A stretch of 64,000 nt of DNA from Natrinema amylolyticus_A (GCF_042678045.1 NZ_JBHUDI010000005.1:1-64000); one strand, 5' to 3'. Shown: positions 41,228-49,231, numbered from the stretch's first letter. Notes: generated from the letters alone by a model not told the origin. Translations and numbers: made by a program.

Positions 41228-41917
41228 TCAGAACGTAGTGGGTGTCGAGGTCGACCGCGACGTTCCGGTCGTGGTGGCAGTCGCAAACGCATGGCCGAAC
41301 ATACGGAAGATCGCAACGTTCGCATAGAACCCAACGAACGGCACGAGTAACGCGCCGACGACGGTAAGTATCAGAGCCGAGTTGACGATCATGAGCACGA
41401 CGGCCACGGCCATCGGAAAGAGCGCTGCCAACAGATATTCGGTGCTCAACAGGACGGGCTTGATCGCGCTCATGTCGAACGCTGCGCTGATCGACCCTTC
41501 GCGGGCGTAGTTGGTCAGCCCCGCGGGAACGATGTAGTAGATGATCAGCATCAGCGGAATGCTTGCAAAGACTGTCATGAGCCCGATACCGGCGATCAGC
41601 CCACCACCGTCACCGCCAAGTCCCACTCCAACGCCGATCAAGCCGAAGACGACCACCGAATAGATGACCGTCGGCACGATCGCATATGCCAGTCCGATGG
41701 CCGTCCCGGCCAGACCCTTTACGAAGAGGTCGCCCCACTCTGTGAACTCCGGTGGGTTCTCGTCGCCCGCAACCGTCCTCTCGAGCACCCGAACCCAGTA
41801 GCCGGTCAAGAGAATCGCGGGAAGCAGCAACGCTGAGAGGAACGCGAGTCCGCCACCGATCAGTATCCGTCCGACCCAGTCGCCCCGAACCGGGTACGAG
41901 AGTCCATCTTCTAACAT
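41228..41917 (-). CDS. DUF4013 domain membrane protein
   Basis: A 229-residue membrane protein with about five hydrophobic segments (for example RILIGGGLAFLSALLLPAIL and VPTVIYSVVVFGLIGVGVGL). The signature ENPPEFTEWGDLFVKGLAG near residue 55 is characteristic of DUF4013 proteins, which have no known function. The last residues (TATTTGTSRSTSTPTTF) are Thr/Ser-rich. ATG at 41917 (MLEDGLSYPVRGDWVGRILI). Monocistronic. Confidence 0.85.
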   Translation of the reverse strand: MLEDGLSYPVRGDWVGRILIGGGLAFLSALLLPAILLTGYWVRVLERTVAGDENPPEFTEWGDLFVKGLAGTAIGLAYAIVPTVIYSVVVFGLIGVGVGLGGDGGGLIAGIGLMTVFASIPLMLIIYYIVPAGLTNYAREGSISAAFDMSAIKPVLLSTEYLLAALFPMAVAVVLMIVNSALILTVVGALLVPFVGFYANVAIFRMFGHAFATATTTGTSRSTSTPTTF

Positions 41918-42127
41918 GTTTTGTTCACAACCAGTGGACTAATTGATGATAGGAAACACTTTCGATGAGAGGAGACTACGGAGCGACAGCGAGTCCCGTA
42001 CGAGTCAGTAATGTGGCTGATCAGCAGTGGTACTATCGATGGTCCGGTACGGTTGCAACTGCGGACGGCAGCGACGATTAGGACATCGACTCGTCCGATG
42101 TCGTCTCGCGGTGTGGCCCGTCGCTGC

Positions 42128-42565
42128 CTACTCTTCGTCCTCGTCCTCGCGTTCGTCCAAGAACTCGTGGGCCTCCTCTAAGATTTCCCGTGGCCCGTCT
42201 TGTGTGACGGTATTGATCGCCTGTTCGTAATCGCGCCACTGGAGGTCGCGGTGTTCGTTCGATAGTTCCGCACTGGCCTCGAACGACTTCGCGATAAAGA
42301 GGTGAACGGTCTTGTGAATCGTCTTGCCGTTTGCCTCGAAGACGTAGTCGTAGTCCTCGCGAAAGCCGTCGAGGAGTCGGAACTGTTCGATACCTGCCTC
42401 TTCCTTTACTTCGCGGATCGCCGTCTGCTGTAGCTCTTCATCTCCTTCGACACCGCCCTTGGGAAACTCCCAATCGCCTGGGCGGCTCTTGAGTAGAAGA
42501 TACTCGCGCCGGCCCCGCGTATCGCGGAAGAGGATCGCGCCTGCGCTCGTAGCTTCGACTGCCAT
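42128..42565 (-). CDS. NUDIX hydrolase, bis(5'-nucleosyl)-tetraphosphatase-like
   Basis: A 145-residue Nudix protein with the box GGVEGDEELQQTAIREVKEE and AGI immediately after, preceded by LLKSRPGDWEFPKGG. The W-x-F-P-K-G-x start is typical of the Ap4A hydrolase branch (asymmetric diadenosine tetraphosphatase), which removes alarmone-like dinucleotides. Substrate is inferred. ATG at 42565. The C-terminal end is strongly acidic (DEREDEDEE). No linked genes. Confidence 0.85.
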   Translation of the reverse strand: MAVEATSAGAILFRDTRGRREYLLLKSRPGDWEFPKGGVEGDEELQQTAIREVKEEAGIEQFRLLDGFREDYDYVFEANGKTIHKTVHLFIAKSFEASAELSNEHRDLQWRDYEQAINTVTQDGPREILEEAHEFLDEREDEDEE

Positions 42566-42676
42566 TAAGGAGGCTAACAGGTGCGACGTTAAGAGAATAT
42601 CGGACTGTTCGTCCAGCGTATACTGATTGCGGCCCCGATTTGCACGCCATCATCGGCCGATCGACCGCAGTCGTTC

Positions 42677-42785
42677 ATACTGTCGGACAGCACTATTTGA
42701 CGTTCGCTCGCTTGGACTCGGCCGTCACCGCCGTCGGCGGCAGGTTTTCGCGAGCGACGTCTCACTGACTGCTGTTCGGCAGTAT
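42677..42785. repeat. 109-bp element with terminal inverted repeats (copy 2)
   Basis: Left end ATACTGTCGGAC (42677-42688), right end GTTCGGCAGTAT (42774-42785), which pairs with the left end except for two G-T-type changes. The inner stem TCGCTCGC/GCGAGCGA (42704-42711, 42750-42757) is identical to copy 1 at 34563-34671. The two copies have the same length and 92 of 109 identical bases. It sits upstream of the S10-like gene. Confidence 0.85.
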
Positions 42786-42862
42786 CACCGCGCGTGATCT
42801 GTCTCGACGCGTCTCAGCAAGCTTTTACGCACCCAGCGTCGACATATGCGACAGCACCAGCC

Positions 42863-43198
42863 ATGACCTTCGTCACCCGTCTGACGCTCCAAAGCGGCGA
42901 CCGCGCCGCACTCGATGGTATCGTCGAGGACATCAAAACCACCGCCGAACGAAAGGGAGCGGCACTGAAAGGCCCCCACTCTCATCCGCCGGAGCGACTC
43001 TCAGTTCCACAGCGCTGTCGGTTGCACGCTGACGACGACCGGCAGTTCTCCTCGTGGGATTACACCGTCTTCACCCGCGAACTCGAGATTCACGGTCACG
43101 ACAACCTCGCGCGCAACATCGCCTCGCAGAACTTTCCGGACTCGGTCCATATCGAGGCCGAAGTCGAGCAGATCCACGGCGCTGGCCGCGGCAACTGA
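42863..43198 (+). CDS. ribosomal protein uS10-like paralogue
   Basis: A 111-residue protein with the fold pattern of ribosomal protein uS10: MTFVTRLTLQSGDRAALDGI, then GAALKGPHSHPPERLSVPQR, then FTRELEIHGHDNLARNIASQ. It differs from the genuine archaeal S10 sequence pattern and is not in a ribosomal operon, so it is a paralogue (uS10/mL48 family) rather than rpsJ. Role unknown. ATG at 42863 gives the S10-like start; a longer in-frame start at 42794 adds unrelated residues. It precedes the M20 amidohydrolase on the same strand by 68 bases. Confidence 0.78.
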   Translation: MTFVTRLTLQSGDRAALDGIVEDIKTTAERKGAALKGPHSHPPERLSVPQRCRLHADDDRQFSSWDYTVFTRELEIHGHDNLARNIASQNFPDSVHIEAEVEQIHGAGRGN

Positions 43199-43266
43199 GG
43201 ACTTTTTACACCGCGTCGAGCGAACCCGCCGTCAGAGCTTTTTATCAGTCTCGCGGAGGGAGTGAC

Positions 43267-44547
43267 ATGACCGCGGACGACCTCGTCTCACTCCGGCGAG
43301 ACTTCCATCGAAAACCCGAACCCGCCTGGCGCGAATTCTACACGACTGCACGGATCGTCGACGAACTCGAGTCGCGACTCGGTGACGACCTCGCTGAGCT
43401 CTACGTTGGACCTGAAGCGATCGCTGGCGACCACCGGCTGGCTGTCCCCGACGATGCGGAACTGACCCACTGGTACGAACAGGCCCGGGAAACGGATGTC
43501 GACAACGCCACGCTTGAGCGACTCGAGGGCGGCTACACGGGTTCCGTCGCCGTCATCGAGCGTGGCGAGGGGCCGACCGTCGGATTGCGCGTCGATATCG
43601 ACGGGCTTCCGCGACCGGAGTCCGACGATCCCGCTCACGTGCCCGCCGCGAAGGACTTTCGCTCCGAACACGAGGGCGCGATGCACGCCTGCGGGCACGA
43701 CGCCCACGCGACGATCGGGATCGGCGTGCTCGAGCGGATTGCAGAGAGCGATTTCACGGGCACTCTGAAGGTCTTCTTCCAGCCCGCCGAGGAGGTCGTC
43801 GGCGGCGGCAAGTCGATGGCCGAAAGCGAGCACATTCGGGACGTCGACTACCTGCTCGCGACCCACATCGGGCTCGACCATCCGACCGGCGAGATCGTCG
43901 CGGGGATCGACGGCTTTCTCGCGGTGAGCCATCTCGAGGCCGAGTTCACCGGCGAATCGGCCCACGCCGGCGGCCATCCCGAACAGGGGCGCAACGCCGT
44001 CCAGGCGATGGCGACGGCCGTCCAGAACCTCTACGGCATCCCGCGGCACAACGACGGCACGACGCGGGTCAACGCGGGCGTCGTCGAGGGGGGCAGCGCC
44101 GCCAACGTCATTCCTGACGAGGCCCGGATCGTCGCCGAAGTGCGCGGCGAAACGACCGAGTTGATGGAGTACATGAAACACCGGGCCGAACAGGTGCTCC
44201 GGAGCGCCGCCGAGATGCACGACTGCGAGGTCTCGATCGAGATCGGCGCGGAGGCTCCCAGCGCGACGAGCGACGACGATCTCGTTTCGATCATCGCCGA
44301 CGTGGCCGGCGAGACGGTGGGCGTCGAGCGCGTCCTCGAGCGCGACGAACTCGGCGGCAGCGAGGACGCGACCTATCTGATGCGGGCGGTCCAGGAACGC
44401 GGCGGCAGCGCCTGTTACGTCGGCGTCGGCACCGACCATCCCGGCGGCCATCACACGGCGACGTTCGACGTCGACGAAGCGAGCATCGGCCACGGGGTCG
44501 ACGTGCTGGCCGGGACGGTCGAGCGGCTGGGCCAGCGGACGGACTAA
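43267..44547 (+). CDS. M20 family amidohydrolase (AbgB/IAA-amino-acid hydrolase-like)
   Basis: A 426-residue zinc amidohydrolase. HACGHDAHATIGIGVLERI and FFQPAEEVVGGGKSMAESEH carry the metal and catalytic residues of the M20D group; ATHIGLDHPTGEIVAGIDGF and VGVGTDHPGGHHTATFDV are further family blocks. The nearest recognisable subgroup is AbgB (p-aminobenzoyl-glutamate hydrolase-like), which would fit with p-aminobenzoate metabolism elsewhere in the window, but that link is speculative. ATG at 43267 follows a purine-rich GGAGGGAGTGAC that could serve as a ribosome-binding site. Confidence 0.87.
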   Translation: MTADDLVSLRRDFHRKPEPAWREFYTTARIVDELESRLGDDLAELYVGPEAIAGDHRLAVPDDAELTHWYEQARETDVDNATLERLEGGYTGSVAVIERGEGPTVGLRVDIDGLPRPESDDPAHVPAAKDFRSEHEGAMHACGHDAHATIGIGVLERIAESDFTGTLKVFFQPAEEVVGGGKSMAESEHIRDVDYLLATHIGLDHPTGEIVAGIDGFLAVSHLEAEFTGESAHAGGHPEQGRNAVQAMATAVQNLYGIPRHNDGTTRVNAGVVEGGSAANVIPDEARIVAEVRGETTELMEYMKHRAEQVLRSAAEMHDCEVSIEIGAEAPSATSDDDLVSIIADVAGETVGVERVLERDELGGSEDATYLMRAVQERGGSACYVGVGTDHPGGHHTATFDVDEASIGHGVDVLAGTVERLGQRTD

Positions 44548-44596
44548 TATAGAAAATCCGAACAGTAATCATCGTCGAACCGAACCACGTGACACG

Positions 44597-44689
44597 ATGG
44601 TCGGTCGATCAGCAGACTGCGACGAGTCCGCCGACGTGGACTGGCGGGACCATCATCGACTGCTCGAGGTGGACCAGTCGTGGGGATAA
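44597..44689 (+). CDS. candidate 30-residue ORF overlapping the M48 protease start region
   Basis: ATG at 44597 opens 30 codons (MVGRSADCDESADVDWRDHH and ten more) ending TAA at 44687-44689. It is very acidic, has haloarchaeal-like third positions, and ends just before the likely GTG start of the protease at 44695. It could be a small co-translated peptide or simply leader sequence. No family is recognised. Confidence 0.3.
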   Translation: MVGRSADCDESADVDWRDHHRLLEVDQSWG

Positions 44690-44694
44690 CCCGC

Positions 44695-46155
44695 GTGCGG
44701 GCTGCCCTCTGGGGACGCATGGCGGTCTCGGTGGTGTTGCTTGCGCTCGCGATGGGACTCCTCGTCGCCGTCGAGGTCGTGTTGATCGGTCTCGCGTCGG
44801 GGCTGGCGATGAGCATTCCCTATGGCGTTTTCACGATCACACTCAGGAGCACGTCGCTCGCCGTCGTTCCCACCGCAGTCGCCTACGGTGTGCTGGCAGT
44901 CGCGGCAGGCTGTGCCGTTCGCGTGGTACGGAGAGAACCCACTCCCACGGAGACGGCGGTCGAAGTCGTCGCAGTAACGTACCTACTGGTGATTCTGTCG
45001 TCGCTGGTCGCGACCGGCTACCTGCTCGTCTCGGTCCTGGGAGGGTCGGTCAGCGCGGCGATACTCGTCTGTGGGATTCTCGTCGCTGCCGTTTTCGTCG
45101 GCTGGCTCCTCTATGCGGCGGTCGACTGGTCGAACGCGGATGAGGCGGAGCGTTCCGGATATTCGGCGGATGTGACCGCGGACACGGGAGCCGACGAACC
45201 CGTCGGGATCCGGACCGAACTGCGCCGAGTGTTCGAGGGGATCGGCGAGTTGACGGATCGACCGGTGCACGGCTATCTCGCCGTCACACTCGTAGGAATC
45301 GTCGTCCTCGGTCTCGTCTTCGTTGTCGCGACGCTCGTTCCGATCGTCTATCACCTCCCGGGACTGGCGGCGGCCGGCAGCCTCTGTATCGTTGGGCTGC
45401 ACGTCGGCACCACGATCCAGGACGAATGCACCGGCGAGAGCGCAGTGCTTCGCGACCTCGAGCACGGCGAGCGACTCGAGCCCCGAGCGGGGGCGGCCGA
45501 CCGCGATCTGACGATGCTTCGAGCAACGGTCAGCCGGCTTGCGGCCCAGGCCGACGTTCCCCCGCCCACGGTTCGCATCGGCTCGAGTGCCACCCCGAGG
45601 GCCATCACAGTCGGCTATCGACCCGCGACATCGACGGTCGTGGTCTCCCGGGGACTCCTCGAGACCCTCGACGACCGCGAACTCGAGGCGGTGCTCGCAC
45701 ACGAACTCGCACACATCGTGAACCGGGATGCGGCCGTCATGACGTTTCTCGCCCTCCCCGCGGCAAGCGCGACCGCGACGGTCGCTCGCCACGTTGCGAA
45801 CCCGGTCCTCGCGATTCCCGCGGCCGTCACGTACGCGGTGAGCCGGTGGTGTGTCGCCTTCGTTTCGAGCTTTCGGGAGTACGTCGCCGACGATGGTGCC
45901 GTCGCGATCACTGGTGATCCGGCCGCCCTCGCGAGTGCCCTCGAGACGCTCGACGCCGACCTCGAACGGCGACCCGCGACGGATCTGCGCGACCACCGTT
46001 CCACAATGGCGTTCTCGATCGTCCCGCCGCCGTGGGAGGAGCACCGCTTTTTCGACCGGGCCCGGCGAGTCGTCGCTCGAGGAATCTTCGGGACACACCC
46101 AGACACCGAAACGCGGATCGATCGGCTCAGAACTGCCGTCAAAGAGCGCACCTGA
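44695..46155 (+). CDS. M48 family membrane metalloprotease, long form
   Basis: A membrane protease of about 486 residues. The N-terminal third holds about four to five hydrophobic helices; two more precede the catalytic domain. The zinc motif is LEAVLAHELAHIVNRDAAVM (about residue 335), and the third ligand region is FVSSFREYVADDGAVAITGD. It is longer and more divergent than the HtpX at 32.7 kb, whose motif order it shares. Starts possible: GTG 44680, GTG 44695 or ATG 44719; 44695 (VRAALWGRMAVSV) is preferred because it clears the upstream small ORF. Role: membrane-protein quality control, by family. Confidence 0.8.
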   Translation: MRAALWGRMAVSVVLLALAMGLLVAVEVVLIGLASGLAMSIPYGVFTITLRSTSLAVVPTAVAYGVLAVAAGCAVRVVRREPTPTETAVEVVAVTYLLVILSSLVATGYLLVSVLGGSVSAAILVCGILVAAVFVGWLLYAAVDWSNADEAERSGYSADVTADTGADEPVGIRTELRRVFEGIGELTDRPVHGYLAVTLVGIVVLGLVFVVATLVPIVYHLPGLAAAGSLCIVGLHVGTTIQDECTGESAVLRDLEHGERLEPRAGAADRDLTMLRATVSRLAAQADVPPPTVRIGSSATPRAITVGYRPATSTVVVSRGLLETLDDRELEAVLAHELAHIVNRDAAVMTFLALPAASATATVARHVANPVLAIPAAVTYAVSRWCVAFVSSFREYVADDGAVAITGDPAALASALETLDADLERRPATDLRDHRSTMAFSIVPPPWEEHRFFDRARRVVARGIFGTHPDTETRIDRLRTAVKERT

Positions 46156-46207
46156 GCGGTTTGACTCTGTGATCCCCTCGCGTTGACAGGTCACAATCGA
46201 CTGCCGA

Positions 46208-46975
46208 TCAGGCGTCCATCACGACCTCGAGATCGAACGGCGCGTCGGCGGGGGCCGATTTGGGTTCGAGGTAGCCGACCGCGAAGGCAGTGTAGACGCT
46301 GCCGGTCTCGGGTGCGATGTCGAAGGTCGCGACCACGTCGCCGTCGTTGGTCTCAGTCGCTGGTCGGACCTCGAGCGTGTAGTCGCCACCGGGGACTTCG
46401 GTCGTCGCCGCGTCGCCGAAGGCCGCGCCCTCGAACAGCACCGTCTCGCCGTCGCCGACCGTGACGTCGACCGCAGGGGCGTCCGGCGAGGCGTGCACGA
46501 GACGGACACGTGCGTTGTCACCCGGATCGCTGACGTCGTCCTCGAGAAGGGTCGGTGCAAAGGGCTGGTTCGTCTCGCTCAGTTCGCCAAGCGCCGCGAT
46601 GGTGTACTCGCCCTCGGGGATCTCGAGGTCGTCCTCAAAGGCGACCGTGTCGGGATCGCCCGCGGCCGTGATCGTCACCGTGTAGGTGTCCGGCGCGAGC
46701 TCGAGATAGTCGCTGACGGCCCGGTAGGGAACGTCCTCGAGGACCGTGTCGCCGTCGACGTAGACGTCGACGTTCGGTGCGTCCGGTGAGAGGTGGGCGA
46801 CGCGGACGTTCGCCATGGTTTCGTCGGTTGCGCCGTCGTCACTCGTTTCGTTTTCTGCGCCGCCATCGCTCATCTCGTCGCTGTCTCCACTCCCGCCCAT
46901 ACAGCCAGCGAGGGCGATCCCGCCCACAGTTCCGATCAGTGACAGTGCGCGTCGGCGCGTGTGGCTTTGTGCCAT
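46208..46975 (-). CDS. DUF4397 domain lipoprotein
   Basis: A 255-residue exported protein. RRRALSLIGTVGGIALAGC is a twin-arginine-like signal with a lipobox (LAGC), followed by an acidic Ser/Asp/Glu linker. Two repeats of the DUF4397 beta-sandwich follow: ANVRVAHLSPDAPNVDVYVD (about residue 55) and ARVRLVHASPDAPAVDVTVG (about residue 155). DUF4397 domains occur in surface proteins and may bind other surface components; no function is proven. ATG at 46975 gives MAQSHTRRRALS. It should be anchored to the outer face of the membrane. Confidence 0.88.
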   Translation of the reverse strand: MAQSHTRRRALSLIGTVGGIALAGCMGGSGDSDEMSDGGAENETSDDGATDETMANVRVAHLSPDAPNVDVYVDGDTVLEDVPYRAVSDYLELAPDTYTVTITAAGDPDTVAFEDDLEIPEGEYTIAALGELSETNQPFAPTLLEDDVSDPGDNARVRLVHASPDAPAVDVTVGDGETVLFEGAAFGDAATTEVPGGDYTLEVRPATETNDGDVVATFDIAPETGSVYTAFAVGYLEPKSAPADAPFDLEVVMDA

Positions 46976-47040
46976 ACAATCCGGTACTTGACGCATCGGA
47001 AAAGCGAAATTCCCTAACCGAGTAGGGGTATTTCCACAGG

Positions 47041-47049
47041 AATTTATAA
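47041..47049 (+). promoter_or_regulatory. TATA-like box upstream of structured repeat copy B
   Basis: AATTTATAA lies about 25-30 bases before position 47073, so a rightward transcript could start there and run through the structured element at 47099-47192 to the T-run at 47215-47221. The box is symmetric enough to serve leftward transcription of the DUF4397 gene as well, although it is 66 bases from that start. Confidence 0.4.
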
Positions 47050-47098
47050 CTCACTGATCAGTACTGACGAGTTACTCGAACGTGGTCGTCTCGAGCGA

Positions 47099-47192
47099 GC
47101 GGTGGCCGGGAGGACGGCTCGAGCAACGCGAGAGCCGTCCGAACCGGGGGAGGGCAGGCGGTTACCCAGACCCAGATACTGACCGCGAGCGA
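47099..47192 (+). ncRNA. structured repeat / candidate RNA element (copy B)
   Basis: Homologous to 37274-37361. Blocks: GGTGGCCGGGAG (47101-47112), a 9-bp hairpin GGACGGCTC/GAGCCGTCC (47112-47120, 47132-47140) with 11-base loop GAGCAACGCGA, CGGGGGAGGGCAGGCGGTTA continuing CCCA (47145-47168), and GACCGCGAGCGA (47181-47192). A TATA-like box lies upstream at 47041 and a run of seven T at 47215-47221 downstream, compatible with a ~145-base transcript. It could equally be a non-transcribed repeat. No known RNA family is recognised. Confidence 0.5.
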
Positions 47193-47227
47193 ACCCGACG
47201 AGCGAGCGAGCGGCCTTTTTTCGTCGA

Positions 47228-47292
47228 GATTTTTTGCCCGGGTTCGAGCGCGGCCAATGGCCGCGCGAGGACCCGGACAAAAAAGGTCGTTC
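47228..47292. terminator. U-tract-flanked hairpin element (copy 2)
   Basis: AGATTTTTTG and AAAAAAGGTCGTTC flank a long hairpin: CCGGGT/ACCCGG outside (47238-47243, 47271-47276) and GCGCGGCC/GGCCGCGC inside (47248-47255, 47259-47266). On the minus strand it begins directly after the stop codon of the geranylgeranyl reductase gene with GAACGACCTTTTTT, so it probably acts as that gene's terminator. It matches the layout of 19938-19990. Confidence 0.6.
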
Positions 47293-48696
47293 TTAGTATT
47301 TGGGTTCCGCCCCGGTCGTCTCGTAGACCTGTTCCATGAGGTCGTCACGGCGTTGCTGCCAGTGCTCGAGGGCGGCGGGGTGGTGGGGATACCCCTCGTA
47401 GAGTTCGAGCAGGTCGTCGGCCCGGCGTTTGGTCTGGAAGAGCGTCCAGATCGTCCCCCAGTGGCCGCGGCTGTTGAGCAGACTCTCCGCGGCGAGTTTC
47501 GGGCCGATACTCGTACTACCCGAATACAGCGCCTCCGCGAGTTTCTCGCCGGGCATCGCGGCGAGCAGGCCCATCAGGTCGTCGACGTCGACGGCCGTCG
47601 AGAGGATGTTGTAGACGTCCAGAGCGGCATACCGTGCGCCGAAGTGGTCCATGACGCGCTCGTTGTACTCCCAGAGGGCCTTCTCGCTGACGTCGCCGGT
47701 CTCGAGCGCCTCAATCGCGGTTTCGCCGGCGTACTTGCCGCCGTAGGCGGCCCCGGCGATGCCGCCGCCGGTGGTGGGGTTGACGTGGCCGGCGGCGTCG
47801 CCGATGGCCATGTAGCCCGGATGCACTGCGGAATCGTAGGGTCGCCGGGTGGGGAGGGCTGCGCCGAGTTTGTCCTCGACTTCGGCATTCCGGAACTCGG
47901 GGCGGGTCTCGAGGTCGCGTTTGAGGTCGTCGACGAGTTTCATCGGCTCTTCGGTCATCTGGAAGCCCAGGCCGGCGTTGATCTCCGTCTCCGTGCGCGG
48001 GAAGTACCAGAGATAGCCCGCGGCGCGTTCGGTCGGCTTGAAGACGAGCGCGTCGTCCCACTCGACCGGTTCGTCGACGTGGACGATCTCGCGGTAGGCA
48101 GAACAGAAGTGCGTGTAGTTGACGTTCGTATCGAACGCGGAGGTCGAAAAGTCGACGTGATCCTGGAGGACGGACAGTGAGCCTGCGGCGTCGATGACGA
48201 TGTCAGCCTCGTACGTGATGGGTTCGCCCGTGCGGATCGCCTCGACGCCGGTAACGCGGCCGTCGTCGGCCTGGATGACGTTTTTGACGACGGTGTCGTA
48301 GTGGAACTCGACACCGACCTCGTCGGCCCCGTCGATGATCCGCCGGCCGTACTCCCAGCGGTCGATGACCGCCAGTTCGCCGGGGATCGGGATCTCGAGA
48401 ACGGTATCCTCCTGGGGGATCTCGAAGCGGCCGTGGTCGACGCCCGTGTTGGTGAACGCGGGCTCGAGTTTCGACTTCGGGATCGCCTCGGGGAAACTGT
48501 CGGCACCCTTCAGCGCGTCGCCGCAGGCGATGTGGCCCGCTTCGGATTCGGATTTTCGCTCGAGGACGACGACGTCGTACCCCTCCTGCGCGATGGTCGC
48601 TGCGGCGTAGCACCCTGCCGTTCCGGCACCGACGACGACCACGTCCGGCGACTGCGTCTTCGGCGTCGTGGCGGCCGACTGCTCCTGCGTACTCAT
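47293..48696 (-). CDS. geranylgeranyl reductase family flavoprotein
   Basis: A 467-residue FAD-dependent reductase. The FAD-binding start is SPDVVVVGAGTAGCYAAATI. The family blocks GHIACGDALKGADSFPEAIP and HPGYMAIGDAAGHVNPTTGG (about residue 295) with GGIAGAAYGG are present. Archaeal members saturate the double bonds of geranylgeranyl chains in membrane ether lipids or related isoprenoids. Which isoprenoid is reduced cannot be decided from sequence. ATG at 48696. Divergent from the 2Fe-2S ferredoxin gene, a possible electron donor (inference). Confidence 0.88.
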   Translation of the reverse strand: MSTQEQSAATTPKTQSPDVVVVGAGTAGCYAAATIAQEGYDVVVLERKSESEAGHIACGDALKGADSFPEAIPKSKLEPAFTNTGVDHGRFEIPQEDTVLEIPIPGELAVIDRWEYGRRIIDGADEVGVEFHYDTVVKNVIQADDGRVTGVEAIRTGEPITYEADIVIDAAGSLSVLQDHVDFSTSAFDTNVNYTHFCSAYREIVHVDEPVEWDDALVFKPTERAAGYLWYFPRTETEINAGLGFQMTEEPMKLVDDLKRDLETRPEFRNAEVEDKLGAALPTRRPYDSAVHPGYMAIGDAAGHVNPTTGGGIAGAAYGGKYAGETAIEALETGDVSEKALWEYNERVMDHFGARYAALDVYNILSTAVDVDDLMGLLAAMPGEKLAEALYSGSTSIGPKLAAESLLNSRGHWGTIWTLFQTKRRADDLLELYEGYPHHPAALEHWQQRRDDLMEQVYETTGAEPKY

Positions 48697-48843
48697 ACCA
48701 ACACTGTGGAGGCCGCGGTAAGAAAACGTTTTATCAAGCGGCTGGCTGCGGTTTCTGCTCGATCCGGTGGCGATCAGAACAGGCCGGTTCGATCTCCTGC
48801 AATGAAATAAAGAGTTTTAGTGAGGTCCGCCGTACCGGACCGT

Positions 48844-49179
48844 ATGACTGAGTATACGGTCGAGTTCGTCGGGACGGGTGAGACGATCACCTGCACCGAC
48901 AAGGAGACGATCCTCAGCCGATGTCTCGAGGAGGGGATCGCCCAGGAGTACTCCTGCCGGGTGGGGATGTGTCTGGCGTGTTCTGCCGAAATCGTCGAAG
49001 GGGAGGTCACTCAGCCCGCGGCCCGTGGCCTGACAGAGGAAGAGGCCGAACGCTACGCGCTGACCTGCATGGCACGGCCGCAGTCGGACCTGAAACTCGA
49101 TCGCGGCAAGTATCCGCCGAGTATCGAGGGCGAACTCGAGGCCAGCGGCGGACGCGACGGCGCAGTCGCCGACGACTGA
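48844..49179 (+). CDS. 2Fe-2S plant-type ferredoxin
   Basis: A 111-residue ferredoxin. Cysteines 38, 43 and 46 in EYSCRVGMCLACSAEIVEG and cysteine 75 in YALTCMARPQSD form the C-x4-C-x2-C...C cluster-binding pattern. The long acidic N-terminal insertion of the major halophilic ferredoxin is absent, so this is a smaller paralogue. ATG at 48844 (MTEYTVEFVGTGETITC). It is followed by a strong hairpin (49200-49231). Adjacent and divergent to a flavin-dependent geranylgeranyl reductase, which may use it as electron donor. Confidence 0.9.
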   Translation: MTEYTVEFVGTGETITCTDKETILSRCLEEGIAQEYSCRVGMCLACSAEIVEGEVTQPAARGLTEEEAERYALTCMARPQSDLKLDRGKYPPSIEGELEASGGRDGAVADD

Positions 49180-49199
49180 GTCGGTCTGCACTGTTTACC

Positions 49200-49231
49200 G
49201 GCGCACCCGCGATCCGTCCTGCGGGTGTGCC
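49200..49231 (+). terminator. hairpin after the ferredoxin gene
   Basis: GGCGCACCCGC (49200-49210) pairs with GCGGGTGTGCC (49221-49231) through 11 pairs including one G-T, loop 10 bases. It begins 20 bases after the ferredoxin stop. No long T-run follows, so its role as terminator or 3'-end stabiliser is uncertain. Confidence 0.45.
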
